NCBI GenBank assembly: GCA_045106825.1
Contig: JBGCFH010000362.1
Location: 1-16,741, forward strand
Direction: 5' to 3'
Origin: CAWVWD01 sp045106825
Lineage (GTDB): Bacteria > Bacteroidota > Bacteroidia > Chitinophagales > Saprospiraceae
Length of the DNA: 16,741 nt
Shown: one piece after another, positions 1 to 7,299 of the stretch
Numbering within the stretch: position 1 is the stretch's first letter
Layout of the letters: every line of letters starts with the position of its first letter
Program-made: the position numbers and the translations under genes
The notes under the pieces: model-generated
The model's input: only the letters and a program-made list of their open reading frames with translations
Told to the model about the DNA's origin: nothing
The model's database searches: none

Positions 1-20
1 TTATGATTCTATGTGGTTTA

Positions 21-45
21 CAGTAGCGGCTGCTTTAGCTGCCGT
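21..45. repeat. Dispersed repeat, copy 1
   Basis: The sequence CAGTAGCGGCTGCTTTAGCT, continuing GCCG, recurs almost exactly at 10316-10340, where it has one extra T and one C/T change. The first copy lies downstream of fumC and the second in the untranslated leader of the sulfite reductase gene. No coding function is visible. It looks like a small dispersed intergenic repeat, perhaps one end of a larger REP-like element. Confidence 0.6.
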
Positions 46-68
46 ATGAGTTTGTGATATTTTCGGCA

Positions 69-86
69 GCCCCGAGGACTCGGGGC
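69..86. repeat. GC-rich hairpin
   Basis: GCCCCGAG (69-76) and CTCGGGGC (79-86) are perfect inverted arms around GA. This GC-rich stem stands out in AT-rich DNA and has no adjacent T-run, so it is not a typical terminator. A related palindrome built around CCCGAGTATTCGGG lies at 14398-14417, which suggests a recurring REP-like hairpin family. Confidence 0.55.
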
Positions 87-135
87 CGTTACTTAGCATC
101 AAAATATTCAAAACCACGTAAAATCATAAAGAACC

Positions 136-167
136 AAAAAACGCCACACCAAAAGGCATGACGTTTT
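136..167 (-). terminator. Intrinsic terminator of fumC
   Basis: On the minus strand AAAACGTCATGCC pairs with GGTGTGGCGTTTT. This gives 13 bp including three G-U pairs, with a UUUU loop, and the right arm runs into a T-tract. It lies about 37 nt past the fumC stop codon, which is the expected place for a terminator. Confidence 0.75.
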
Positions 168-203
168 CAATTATTTCCAAACTACCAGAATCCAGTAATC
201 AGT

Positions 204-1592
204 TTACAAACTTCCTATCATATTTTCAGGACGAACCCAAGCATCAAACTGTTCTTCAGTCAAATAACCTAACTCAATCGCTGCTGCTTTCAAAGTTGTT
301 TCATCTTTATACGCTTTTTTCGCAATTGTCGCTGATTTATCATATCCAATATGTGTATTCAAAGCCGTTACCAACATCAATGAATTATTCAATTGTTCTG
401 TGATACGTTTACGATTCGGTTCGATTCCTGCTGCACAATTCGTATTAAAACTGTTACAAGCATCACCAATCAACTGAGCCGACCACAAGAAATTAAAAAT
501 CATCATTGGTTTGAAAACATTCAATTCAAAATGTCCAGTCATTCCACCGACATTAATCGCAACATCATTTCCAACAACTTGAGCCATTGCCATTGTCATC
601 GCTTCTGATTGAGTCGGATTTACTTTTCCTGGCATAATCGAAGAACCTGGTTCGTTGGCAGGAATAATCAATTCACCGATTCCAGAACGAGGACCAGAAG
701 CCAACATACGAACATCGTTTCCGATTTTCATCAATGAACAAGCGACTGTTTTCAAAGCTCCATGAGCTTCTACAATCGCATCGTGAGCAGCTAAAGCTTC
801 AAATTTATTTTCCGCAGTAACAAATGGTAAACCGCTTAATTCAGCGATTTTCTTTGCTACCAAAACATCGTAACCTTTTGGCGTATTTAAGCCAGTTCCG
901 ACTGCTGTTCCGCCCAAAGCCAATTCTGACAAGTGAGCAAAACTATTTTTAATCGCTCTGATTCCGTGATTCAATTGCGACACATAACCAGATAATTCTT
1001 GACCAACCGTTACAGGCGTTGCATCCATAAAGTGTGTACGACCGATTTTCACAACATCCATGAACTCCGTTGATTTCGCTTGAAGCGTATCACGCAACGC
1101 TTCCATTCCTGGAATCGTTACTTCAACCAATTTTTTGTAAGCGGCAATATGCATCGCAGTCGGGAAAGTATCGTTTGAAGATTGTGATTTGTTTACATCA
1201 TCATTTGGGTGCAAAAACTTCTTCGCATCTGTTAATTCTCCACCTTTGATAACGTGTCCACGATTAGCGACAACTTCGTTCACATTCATATTTGATTGCG
1301 TCCCAGAACCTGTTTGCCAAACAACTAATGGAAATTGGTCATCTAATTTTCCAGCAGCGATTTCATCACAAACTTGTGCGATTAAATCCGCTTTTTCCAT
1401 ATCCAAAACACCTAATTCTGCATTCGTGTAAGCGGCTGCTTTTTTCAAAATAGCAAATGCTTGAACGACTTCAATTGGCATTTTTTGACCACCAATTTTA
1501 AAATTTTCAAGAGAACGCTGTGTTTGTGCTGCCCAGTATTTATCTACAGGAACATCAATATAACCGATACTATCTTTTTCTTTACGATACAT
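204..1592 (-). CDS. fumC: Class II fumarate hydratase (FumC)
   Basis: This cytosolic TCA-cycle enzyme interconverts fumarate and L-malate without an iron-sulfur cluster. The 462 residues match the usual FumC length. The fumarase/aspartase signature GSSIMPGKVNP lies at residues 316-326 and holds the mobile-loop catalytic serine pair Ser317-Ser318. KIGRTH at 182-187 supplies the second active-site element (His187). TGSGTQSNMN near 94-103 and HPNDDVNKSQSSNDTFP near 128-144 form the rest of the substrate site. The start MYRKEKDSIGYIDVP fits family N-termini. The gene stands alone, with a predicted promoter at 1715-1722 and a terminator at 136-167. An argininosuccinate lyase or aspartase is unlikely because the KIGRTH...DATP block is fumarase-like. 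Confidence 0.97.
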   Translation of the reverse strand: MYRKEKDSIGYIDVPVDKYWAAQTQRSLENFKIGGQKMPIEVVQAFAILKKAAAYTNAELGVLDMEKADLIAQVCDEIAAGKLDDQFPLVVWQTGSGTQSNMNVNEVVANRGHVIKGGELTDAKKFLHPNDDVNKSQSSNDTFPTAMHIAAYKKLVEVTIPGMEALRDTLQAKSTEFMDVVKIGRTHFMDATPVTVGQELSGYVSQLNHGIRAIKNSFAHLSELALGGTAVGTGLNTPKGYDVLVAKKIAELSGLPFVTAENKFEALAAHDAIVEAHGALKTVACSLMKIGNDVRMLASGPRSGIGELIIPANEPGSSIMPGKVNPTQSEAMTMAMAQVVGNDVAINVGGMTGHFELNVFKPMMIFNFLWSAQLIGDACNSFNTNCAAGIEPNRKRITEQLNNSLMLVTALNTHIGYDKSATIAKKAYKDETTLKAAAIELGYLTEEQFDAWVRPENMIGSL

Positions 1593-1602
1593 TTTTGAAA
1601 CA

Positions 1603-1630
1603 GTTGACGGTTGACGGTTGATGGCTGATG
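1603..1630. repeat. Heptamer array A (GTTGACG)
   Basis: There are four consecutive 7-bp units: GTTGACG, GTTGACG, GTTGATG and GCTGATG. The array begins 10 nt upstream of the fumC start codon, in its 5' untranslated region. It is one of several arrays in this window that share the 7-bp period but have different units. Confidence 0.75.
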
Positions 1631-1714
1631 GCTTTTACCAAACGACCTTCGACTTTTAACCTTTATTTTTTAATTTTAATTGTTAATGACTCATCTACTT
1701 ATGAAAAATCGCTG

Positions 1715-1722
1715 CAAAGATA
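1715..1722 (-). promoter_or_regulatory. Predicted fumC promoter -7 box
   Basis: On the minus strand this reads TATCTTTG, a perfect match to the Bacteroidota -7 consensus TAnnTTTG. It lies about 122 nt upstream of the fumC start. The -33 region is only weakly recognisable. The call rests on motif match and position alone. Confidence 0.5.
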
Positions 1723-1778
1723 CAGCATAAACTTTTAATTTTTAAGAGGTTATAATGATGATTTTTATCATTCTACGT

Positions 1779-1802
1779 ACTCTGAAGCTCTAGCTTCAGA
1801 GT
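1779..1802. repeat. Perfect 11-bp palindromic hairpin
   Basis: ACTCTGAAGCT and AGCTTCAGAGT are perfect inverted arms separated by CT. The element lies between the fumC promoter and the lspA terminator. No T-tract directly follows it on either strand, so it is more likely a small REP-type palindrome than a terminator. It could also add to transcription insulation between the two genes. Confidence 0.6.
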
Positions 1803-1841
1803 AATAAAAAACGTTTTACCAAATTGAATTGATAAAACGTT
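1803..1841 (-). terminator. Intrinsic terminator of lspA
   Basis: Minus-strand AACGTTTTATCAA pairs with TTGGTAAAACGTT over 13 bp (one G-U), with a 6-nt loop and a following TTTTATTA tail. It starts about 33 nt after the lspA stop codon. Confidence 0.8.
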
Positions 1842-1873
1842 CTTTTAATCATTTTTTAAGAAAATTGTCAAAC

Positions 1874-2722
1874 TTAATTTTCTTTATCTTCTATATTTTC
1901 AGATTCTGTATCTATTGTTTCAACAGTATCATCCATATTTTCAGCTTCCATTTCAGCTTTTTCCGCAGCTTTCTTAGCTTCTTCTTCCGCTCTCATACGT
2001 TCTTCATGCTCAAAAAACCGACCTTGAAAACCTATAATTAACAAAACACCTAATGTAATTGCTGAATCTGCTAAGTTAAAAACTGGTCGGAAAAACGAAA
2101 AACGTTCACCTCCCCAAAATGGCATCCATTCAGGATAATTACCATCAAACATTGGAAAATACAACATATCAACTACACAACCTCGCAGAAAACCTGCATA
2201 TCCGACTTCCGCATCGCTTTCGCTCAAATACTGTGCGAGACCATAGTAACCTTGCCAATATTCGCCTCCATGTGCTAAAGTCGTTCCTTTATCGAATAAA
2301 AATCCATAAAATGCACTATCCAAAATATTTCCTAAAGCACCAGCTAAAATGAATGCAATACTTATGATTAAACCAACATGAGCCGCTTTTTTAATCAAGT
2401 AATACAGATAATAACCCATAAAACTCACTGCAATAATTCGGAATGTACTTAGAATGATTTTACCAGTTTCTCCACCTAATTTTAGTCCAAATGCCATTCC
2501 AGGATTCTCTGTGAAATGTATTCTAAACCAGTCATTATCTCCACCTAAAGGAAACAATTCCTCACCTAAAGCCATATTGCTTTTTACCCAAATCTTCAAC
2601 CATTGGTCTAATATCAAAACCAATAAAATAATTCCAATCGCTATATATCCGTGTTTCTTATTCAAAGTTTTGTGTTGCGTGTTTCGAGTTTCGAGTTTCG
2701 AGCTTGACCGTTTTAACGACAT
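1874..2722 (-). CDS. lspA: Lipoprotein signal peptidase (LspA)
   Basis: This inner-membrane aspartic protease removes signal peptides from prolipoproteins after diacylglyceryl transfer. The catalytic dyad is visible as GNILD (Asp135) and FNLADSAITLG (Asp219). DQ (39-40) and ENPGMAFG (72-79) are further family blocks. Hydrophobic segments lie near 27-46, 91-110, 117-135 and 219-233. At 282 residues it is much longer than the about 165-residue E. coli enzyme. An insertion between the catalytic aspartates (about 140-205) appears typical of Bacteroidota homologues. A charged tail (about 238-282), rich in Glu, Lys and Ala, probably lies in the cytoplasm. Residues 8-19 are encoded by a heptamer array (2667-2701) and look like an in-frame insertion after the N-terminal MSLKR. 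A TTG start after the array is possible but seems less likely. Confidence 0.95.
   Translation of the reverse strand: MSLKRSSSKLETRNTQHKTLNKKHGYIAIGIILLVLILDQWLKIWVKSNMALGEELFPLGGDNDWFRIHFTENPGMAFGLKLGGETGKIILSTFRIIAVSFMGYYLYYLIKKAAHVGLIISIAFILAGALGNILDSAFYGFLFDKGTTLAHGGEYWQGYYGLAQYLSESDAEVGYAGFLRGCVVDMLYFPMFDGNYPEWMPFWGGERFSFFRPVFNLADSAITLGVLLIIGFQGRFFEHEERMRAEEEAKKAAEKAEMEAENMDDTVETIDTESENIEDKEN
2667..2701. repeat. Heptamer array B (GTTTCGA) inside lspA
   Basis: There are five 7-bp units on the plus strand: GTTTTGT, GTTGCGT, then three exact GTTTCGA copies. The array lies inside the lspA reading frame, where read from the minus strand it encodes residues 8-19 (SKLETRNTQHKT). Five heptamers are 35 nt, which is not a multiple of three, so frame is kept together with flanking bases. 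Confidence 0.75.
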
Positions 2723-2761
2723 TTTTATGATTTTTTATAATACTTTATCGTAAATTTTTCA

Positions 2762-2789
2762 AACTCGGAACTCGCAACCCGTAACCCGT
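2762..2789. repeat. Heptamer array C (AACTCGG/AACCCGT)
   Basis: There are four 7-bp units, AACTCGG, AACTCGC, AACCCGT and AACCCGT, between the lspA start and its predicted promoter. They would therefore be transcribed as part of the lspA 5' untranslated region. The units are close to those of array D at 3784-3811. Confidence 0.7.
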
Positions 2790-2805
2790 TTTCTTAATTG
2801 TAGGA

Positions 2806-2834
2806 CAAAATTAGCATAATGCTTTAGATTTCAA
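2806..2834 (-). promoter_or_regulatory. Predicted lspA promoter
   Basis: The minus strand reads TTG (2834-2832), 18 nt of spacer, then TAATTTTG (2813-2806). This matches the Bacteroidota TTG / TAnnTTTG pattern. It lies about 84 nt upstream of the lspA start codon. Confidence 0.5.
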
Positions 2835-2934
2835 TATTCTAACGTCAAAAATATATGTTAGTAAAATGTTAGAAAGCAAGTTTGTGTATAATCATCAGTT
2901 GACTTTGAGTCGAATGACGGTTTTAAAAAGATGA

Positions 2935-3840
2935 TTAATTTTTCAATTTAAAAATCAAGATTTCTTCTAATTTTACCCAGTACCAATTATTTTTTTGTTT
3001 GAAAATAGCTTGATTCGTTTCCACTTGAAATGGTAAGTCAATCGTTTGAGTTTCTAAAGTTTTAAAATGATAACTACGAAACTCACTTTTCCATTGATAC
3101 CACAATTGATTATCAATAATCTGAAAATTTGTCAAATTAGTAATTGGAATCGTTTCAATATGTTGTCCAAAATTATCAAAAACTAAAATTCCTGTTTCTG
3201 GATTATTCAGATAAATACGATTATTTTTTTCAATAATAAAATTCGGATAAAGATTATTAGTAATATTATTTAATTCCAAACTTTCCGTAATCACATTTCC
3301 TTGATTATCAACTTTTTTGATTTGAAATGTCGTATTGTCATAAATCCAAATTCGATTATCTGAAGCGACACTTAATGTATTAATTTGAAAAAATCCGAAA
3401 TCCGAAAAACTTGTTTTTGAAATTGGATTTAAGGTTCTATCCAACCAAACCACCATTTGAAATCCTTCGAAAAATACCAAAATTTGAAATGGATTCGTCG
3501 CATCAATCAACGATATTTCGCCCAAGGTTCTATCAAAATAAACGAATTGTTCTTGTCCTTGTGCATTGTATTTTATCAACTCATCATTCGCATTTACAAT
3601 ATATATTTGTCCTAACTTATCCGTTGTCACATACTTTGAGGCTTGTTGAATTACGATGCTATCTTTTATAAACGGTTGATGATTTTCCGTAATTAGCAAC
3701 GTGTTTTTTTGTTGAAAAATAATACTATCGTTTGCAAAAGTATTATTTATTAAAAATAAAAAACACACTACGAACCACGGATAAACTCGTAACTCGCAAC
3801 TCGTAACTCGCAACTTATTCTGGGCTTTTCCAATTTGCAT
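2935..3840 (-). CDS. Putative secreted protein of unknown function, possible beta-propeller
   Basis: No family is recognised with confidence. The start is uncertain. The frame is open from 3888, and the ATG at 3840 is used here, overlapping the end of lpxH by 26 bp. TTG at 3813 and GTG at 3768 are alternatives. A hydrophobic stretch (WFVVCFLFLINNTFA) followed by ND looks like a signal peptide, so export to the periplasm or cell surface is inferred. The rest is rich in Asn, Ile, Gln and aromatic residues. It shows recurring blocks such as IYIVNANDEL, RIWIYDNTT and RIYLNNPETGILVFDNFG, which read like repeated four-stranded propeller blades. The stretch between the lpxH stop and the hydrophobic core is encoded by heptamer array D, so the true N-terminus may have been altered by the repeat. 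Confidence 0.7.
   Translation of the reverse strand: MQIGKAQNKLRVTSCELRVYPWFVVCFLFLINNTFANDSIIFQQKNTLLITENHQPFIKDSIVIQQASKYVTTDKLGQIYIVNANDELIKYNAQGQEQFVYFDRTLGEISLIDATNPFQILVFFEGFQMVVWLDRTLNPISKTSFSDFGFFQINTLSVASDNRIWIYDNTTFQIKKVDNQGNVITESLELNNITNNLYPNFIIEKNNRIYLNNPETGILVFDNFGQHIETIPITNLTNFQIIDNQLWYQWKSEFRSYHFKTLETQTIDLPFQVETNQAIFKQKNNWYWVKLEEILIFKLKN
3784..3811. repeat. Heptamer array D (AACTCGT/AACTCGC)
   Basis: There are four strictly alternating 7-bp units: AACTCGT, AACTCGC, AACTCGT and AACTCGC. The array starts directly after the lpxH stop codon (minus strand) and lies in the N-terminal coding part of the following hypothetical gene. Confidence 0.8.
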
Positions 3841-4576
3841 TAAGTTCATCATTTTCAAAAAATTGTAGTTTAACGTCATTCTCATCAACGACTAAGTAGG
3901 AACATTTGTTGAACCATTCTCCAGTATTAACGTAACGAGTTTTGCCGTTTGGCAATTGCAGATTCATTGGAATATGACGATGACCAAACACGAAATAATC
4001 AACCTCAATTTCTTTTGATTTCCTAATAGTATAAGCATAAAGCCATTCTTTTTCTTTAGTCGTATAGCCTGTTTCGCCTTTATGTTTTCGGCTGCTTTTC
4101 GACATAAAACTTGCCACTCCAACACCAATATCTGGATGTAACCGACCAAATAACCATTGACAAATTCGATTATTAAATATTTTTTTAAGCATTTTATATT
4201 TATAATCACCTGGCCCTAAACCATCTCCATGACCAATAAAAAATTGTTTGCCTTTGATTTTTCTAACTATCGGTTTTCGATAAATCGGAATGTCTAATTC
4301 ATCTTCGAAATACTTAAACATCCACATATCATGATTTCCTGTAAAGAAATAAATCGGAATATTTGAATCCCGTAATTCCGCCAATTTTCCGAAAAAGCGA
4401 ACATAACCTTTCGGTACAACTGATTTGTATTCAAACCAAAAATCAAATACATCACCGACCAAATAAATCGCTTCTGCATCTGCTTTGATACTATCCAGCC
4501 AACGTACAATTTTTCGCTCTCGTTCTTGCGTATCGGGCATTAAATGAAAATCCGATGCAAAGTATATTTTTCCCAA
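3815..4576 (-). CDS. lpxH: UDP-2,3-diacylglucosamine diphosphatase (LpxH)
   Basis: This peripheral membrane enzyme hydrolyses UDP-2,3-diacylglucosamine to lipid X plus UMP in lipid A synthesis. It is a calcineurin-like metallophosphoesterase, and all dinuclear metal motifs are present: SDFH (Asp9, His11), GDVFD (Asp42, Asp45), GNHD (81-83), GHGD (His116, Asp118) and GHRH (His199, His201). The length of 253 residues fits the family (E. coli 240). The start MGKIYFASDFHL places the first motif at the expected distance. The 84-bp inverted repeat at 4591-4674 lies just upstream, and the downstream hypothetical gene follows or overlaps its end. A generic phosphodiesterase is possible but the full motif set and size favour LpxH. 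Confidence 0.93.
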   Translation of the reverse strand: MGKIYFASDFHLMPDTQERERKIVRWLDSIKADAEAIYLVGDVFDFWFEYKSVVPKGYVRFFGKLAELRDSNIPIYFFTGNHDMWMFKYFEDELDIPIYRKPIVRKIKGKQFFIGHGDGLGPGDYKYKMLKKIFNNRICQWLFGRLHPDIGVGVASFMSKSSRKHKGETGYTTKEKEWLYAYTIRKSKEIEVDYFVFGHRHIPMNLQLPNGKTRYVNTGEWFNKCSYLVVDENDVKLQFFENDELNANWKSPE

Positions 4577-4590
4577 GTTGCTTTACTTTC

Positions 4591-4674
4591 TCCCGCAGAT
4601 TTCGCTAATTATCAGAACTGACAGCTTTTCAAAATCTGTTAGGTCTTTATAAAAGGTTAGCGAAATCTGCGGGA
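4591..4674. repeat. 84-bp inverted-repeat element upstream of lpxH
   Basis: TCCCGCAGATTTCGCTAA (4591-4608) and TTAGCGAAATCTGCGGGA (4657-4674) are perfect 18-bp inverted arms. The interior adds a weaker stem (AACTGACAG against CTGTTAGGT). There is no coding content. It looks like a non-autonomous palindromic element or REP-type repeat, and lies 15 nt before the lpxH start codon, so it would fold in the lpxH leader RNA. Confidence 0.75.
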
Positions 4675-4769
4675 AACTCTAAAAATTAGCACAAATTACG
4701 GAAAATGATTTTAAGAATGGAAATACTTAAAAAAGGGAAATGGAAATGTCAATAAGGAGAAATGACTTC

Positions 4770-4811
4770 GGTTCTCTAAATCTATTTTGATAATTAAAGA
4801 TTCAGAGAACC
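4770..4811 (-). terminator. Hairpin downstream of the reductase gene, possible operon terminator
   Basis: Minus-strand GGTTCTCTGAATCT pairs with AGATTTAGAGAACC (14 bp, one G-U) around a 14-nt loop, 28 nt past the stop of the last sulfur-operon gene. No U-tract follows. It may be a weak terminator, an mRNA 3'-end stabilising structure or a repeat. Confidence 0.45.
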
Positions 4812-4839
4812 AAATTTCATTGTAAAATGAAAACTCAAA

Positions 4840-5847
4840 CTAAAAGCCATTCACACCATTCACAGTTGTATATTTAAACGACGCTTTTTTATCGGGATAA
4901 ACTAACTTAAAAGCTGATTGCACCATCAAAGTCGCTTCGTGAAAACCACACAAGATCAATTTCAACTTGCCAGGATAAGTATTCACATCGCCAATTGCAA
5001 AAACGCCTTCAATATTTGTCGCATAATCAAATGTATTATCCACAACAATCGCATTTTTTTGAATTTCCAATCCCCAATTTCCAATCGGTCCTAACTTTGG
5101 CGTTAAGCCAAATAATGGAATAAAATGGTCTGTTTTCTTGATACTTTCACCTTGTTTTTTGTGCTTAATTGTCACTTGTTCCAAGTATTCTTTACCATTT
5201 AAACCTGTAATTTGAGCTTCTGTAATCAAGTTAATTTTTCCAGCTTTCGCCAATTCCATCACCTTTTCCACAGAATCCAACGCACCACGGAAACTTGTTC
5301 TACGATGTACTAAAGTCACTTCTTTCGCCAGTTCTGCCAAATAAATTGTCCAATCCAAAGCCGAATCGCCACCACCAGCAATCACGACCGTTTTATCTTG
5401 ATAAATTTCTGGGTCACGAATAATATATTCCACACCTTTATCTTCAAAATCAGCGATGTTTGAAATCGGTGGTTTTCGAGGTTCAAAACTTCCCAAACCG
5501 CCTGCAATTGCAACAACAGGAGCAAGGTGTTTTGTGCCACGATTTGTCGTCACTAAAAACTTTCCATCGTCCATTTTTTCTAATGTTTCCGCACGTTCGC
5601 CCAACGTAAAACCGGGTTTAAATGGTTCAATTTGTTTCATCAAATTGTCCACTAAATCCCCAGCTAAAATATCAGGATAACCGGGGATATCGTAGATTGG
5701 TTTTTTGGGATAAATCTCGGACAATTGCCCACCAGGTTGCGGCAACGCATCAATTAAGTGACAATGCAGTTTCAACAATCCTGCTTCAAAAACGGTGAAC
5801 AAACCCACAGGTCCAGCACCTATAATTATAATATCTGTTTCTACCAT
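4840..5847 (-). CDS. TrxB-like ferredoxin-NADP+ reductase
   Basis: This is a two-dinucleotide-fold flavoprotein of 335 residues. GAGPVG (10-15) binds FAD, GGGDSALD (158-165) binds NAD(P)H, HRR (181-183) suggests NADPH preference, and AIGD (284-287) closes the FAD site. The CxxC redox centre of true thioredoxin reductases is absent. PQPGGQLSEIYPKKPIYDIPG (36-56) is typical of the YumC-type ferredoxin/flavodoxin-NADP+ reductases. It is the last gene of the sulfate-reduction operon, 85 nt after cysH. No CysJ-type flavoprotein is present. The inference is therefore that it moves electrons from NADPH via ferredoxin to the sulfite reductase, and perhaps indirectly to CysH. The physiological partner cannot be proved from sequence. 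Confidence 0.9.
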   Translation of the reverse strand: MVETDIIIIGAGPVGLFTVFEAGLLKLHCHLIDALPQPGGQLSEIYPKKPIYDIPGYPDILAGDLVDNLMKQIEPFKPGFTLGERAETLEKMDDGKFLVTTNRGTKHLAPVVAIAGGLGSFEPRKPPISNIADFEDKGVEYIIRDPEIYQDKTVVIAGGGDSALDWTIYLAELAKEVTLVHRRTSFRGALDSVEKVMELAKAGKINLITEAQITGLNGKEYLEQVTIKHKKQGESIKKTDHFIPLFGLTPKLGPIGNWGLEIQKNAIVVDNTFDYATNIEGVFAIGDVNTYPGKLKLILCGFHEATLMVQSAFKLVYPDKKASFKYTTVNGVNGF

Positions 5848-5861
5848 GATTTTTTTATTTT

Positions 5862-5930
5862 AGATGTGAGATATGAGACTTGAGATGTGAGATTTTTAAA
5901 TATGGAAATGAAAATCTCACATCTCAAGTC
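5862..5930. repeat. Heptamer array E with inverted copy
   Basis: There are five 7-bp units, AGATGTG, AGATATG, AGACTTG, AGATGTG and AGATTTT, at 5862-5896. The last 20 bp, GACTTGAGATGTGAGATTTT (5877-5896), return as a perfect inverted copy at 5911-5930. Between cysH and the reductase gene this would form a 20-bp stem with a 14-nt loop in the operon mRNA. No U-run follows on the minus strand, so full termination is not expected. It may mark an mRNA processing or partial attenuation point. Confidence 0.75.
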
Positions 5931-5932
5931 AA

Positions 5933-6640
5933 TTAAATAGTTTGCAAACGTTTCTTCGGAAAATGCAAACCACATTCTACCTTTCCTTTTCCTTTCCAAC
6001 GCCCTTCTCGGTGTTGTCCTTTGAACGTACATTGTTCACAACCGACTGAGGCATAACCTTGACTTTTTAGCGGATGTTCGGGAATGTTATATCGGATTTT
6101 TGCCGATTTCAATTCCAGTTCCGTAATGTCAATCAAAGGATAAAACTTGATGATGTCGCCTTGCTGTTCAAAAACATTTAAATTTTCTCTAAACGATGAC
6201 TGAAAACCCATCAAACCCGAAATCCAAACTCGATGACTGCTTTTTGCACATTCCAAAGGCAAGACTTTATTTACATGACAACAAGTGTTAGGATCACTTT
6301 CCCAAAGTTTATTTTCTGCTGAATATCCATGTAAATATTCATCAGGTATTAAATTAGTAACATTCAGTTGATACGCTTCTGTCAGTTGATTTTTATACGC
6401 CAATGTTTCTTTAAAATGATAACCTGTATCAATAAAAAACACCTTTTGAGTCGGTCGTAATCGGCTCACCAAATTCAGCAAAAACGCTGCACTTGTACCG
6501 AACGAAGACGTATAAAGCACCTCATTTTCGGGAAAGATTTCATACAATTGCTCAATCCGTTCTTCTATCGTCAATTGCTTGAACATTTTATTTAACACTT
6601 CAATCTTTTTCGCCATGTTTTTAATTTTAACTACTTCCAT
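5933..6640 (-). CDS. cysH: Assimilatory APS reductase (CysH family)
   Basis: This enzyme reduces activated sulfate to sulfite with thiol (thioredoxin/glutaredoxin) electrons. SSFGTSA (45-51) is the nucleotide-binding PP-loop. DTGYHF and the C-terminal KVECGLH with its catalytic cysteine are family signatures. Cysteines in CC (NTCCHVNK) and CxxC (GCEQC) form the four-Cys [4Fe-4S] ligand set. This set is typical of APS reductases and absent from E. coli-type PAPS reductases, so APS is the likely substrate and no APS kinase would be needed. The length of 235 residues is normal. The start at 6640 is preceded by GGAG nine bases upstream. ATG at 6616 behind an A-rich stretch is a fair alternative. 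It sits 68 nt after the Met8-like gene. Confidence 0.93.
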   Translation of the reverse strand: MEVVKIKNMAKKIEVLNKMFKQLTIEERIEQLYEIFPENEVLYTSSFGTSAAFLLNLVSRLRPTQKVFFIDTGYHFKETLAYKNQLTEAYQLNVTNLIPDEYLHGYSAENKLWESDPNTCCHVNKVLPLECAKSSHRVWISGLMGFQSSFRENLNVFEQQGDIIKFYPLIDITELELKSAKIRYNIPEHPLKSQGYASVGCEQCTFKGQHREGRWKGKGKVECGLHFPKKRLQTI

Positions 6641-6671
6641 TAGGTTGAACTCCGTCGAATTTCGGAAAAAA

Positions 6672-6706
6672 TCGTCAACCGTTTGCCGTCAATCGTCTGC
6701 CGTTTT
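6672..6706. repeat. Heptamer array F (CCGTCAA)
   Basis: There are five degenerate 7-bp units, TCGTCAA, CCGTTTG, CCGTCAA, TCGTCTG and CCGTTTT. They fill the gap between the stop of the Met8-like gene and the start of cysH. The unit is the complement-like relative of array A near fumC (GTTGACG). Confidence 0.65.
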
Positions 6707-6708
6707 AT

Positions 6709-7299
6709 TTAATTTTGTCTATCGACTAAGGAAGCCGTCAATTCGTTAAGTGCTTTTACTTTTGCTTCAAAATTGCCTTTCAAATTATCCCTTACAATTT
6801 TCAAATTTTGTAATAAATCGCCTGTTTCCTTTGGCAATATTTCTTCTAATAATTGTCGGAAACGCTTTGCAAAAGTTGGTGATTTTCCATTCGTCGAAAT
6901 CGCTACTTTCAGGTCGCCTCGTGTTACGATTGAACCCAAATAGAAATCACACAAATCAGGTGTATCAGCGACATTGACCAATATTTTATAAGTCTTTGCC
7001 GCCTTTTGTACCACAAGGTTCACTTCCTTAAAATTCGTTGCCGCAATCACTAAGTCAAAACCGTCAACGTCTGTTACTTCAAATGCTTTTTCAATCACTT
7101 TTATCTTTGCATTCGGATTATTTTTTAATAATGCTCGAACAGGCGGCAAGACTTCTTTTGCGACAATTGTAATATTCGCTTCAGGACTACTTTTGAGGAT
7201 AAACCGTAGTTTTTCCTCGCCAACTTCACCTGCACCAACAATCAATAATTTCAACTGATGCAGTTTTAAAAAAATCGGATATAAAGGATTTTGACTCAT
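6709..7299 (-). CDS. Precorrin-2 dehydrogenase / sirohydrochlorin ferrochelatase (CysG-N/Met8 type)
   Basis: It catalyses NAD+-dependent oxidation of precorrin-2 to sirohydrochlorin and probably Fe2+ insertion to give siroheme, the cofactor of the sulfite reductase in the same operon. GAGEVGEEKL (22-31) is the Rossmann NAD-binding loop. NVADTPDLCDFYLGS (109-123) carries the conserved Asp112 implicated in dehydrogenation and chelation. RGDLKVAISTNGKSP (127-141) is the family block containing Ser140. The 196 residues correspond to the N-terminal half of E. coli CysG, with the methyltransferase half as a separate gene (cobA). Its ATG overlaps the cobA stop by 4 nt (ATGA), indicating translational coupling. 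Confidence 0.93.
   Translation of the reverse strand: MSQNPLYPIFLKLHQLKLLIVGAGEVGEEKLRFILKSSPEANITIVAKEVLPPVRALLKNNPNAKIKVIEKAFEVTDVDGFDLVIAATNFKEVNLVVQKAAKTYKILVNVADTPDLCDFYLGSIVTRGDLKVAISTNGKSPTFAKRFRQLLEEILPKETGDLLQNLKIVRDNLKGNFEAKVKALNELTASLVDRQN

Noticed and set aside
3964..4509. Overlapping 81- and 71-aa frames on the same strand as lpxH
   Set aside because: They are out-of-frame readings of the lpxH coding region, whose full metal-binding motif set is intact.
4840..5847. Thioredoxin reductase (TrxB) for the last sulfur-operon gene
   Set aside because: The CxxC active-site disulfide between the FAD and NADPH domains is missing, and the PQPGGQ block matches ferredoxin/flavodoxin-NADP+ reductases.
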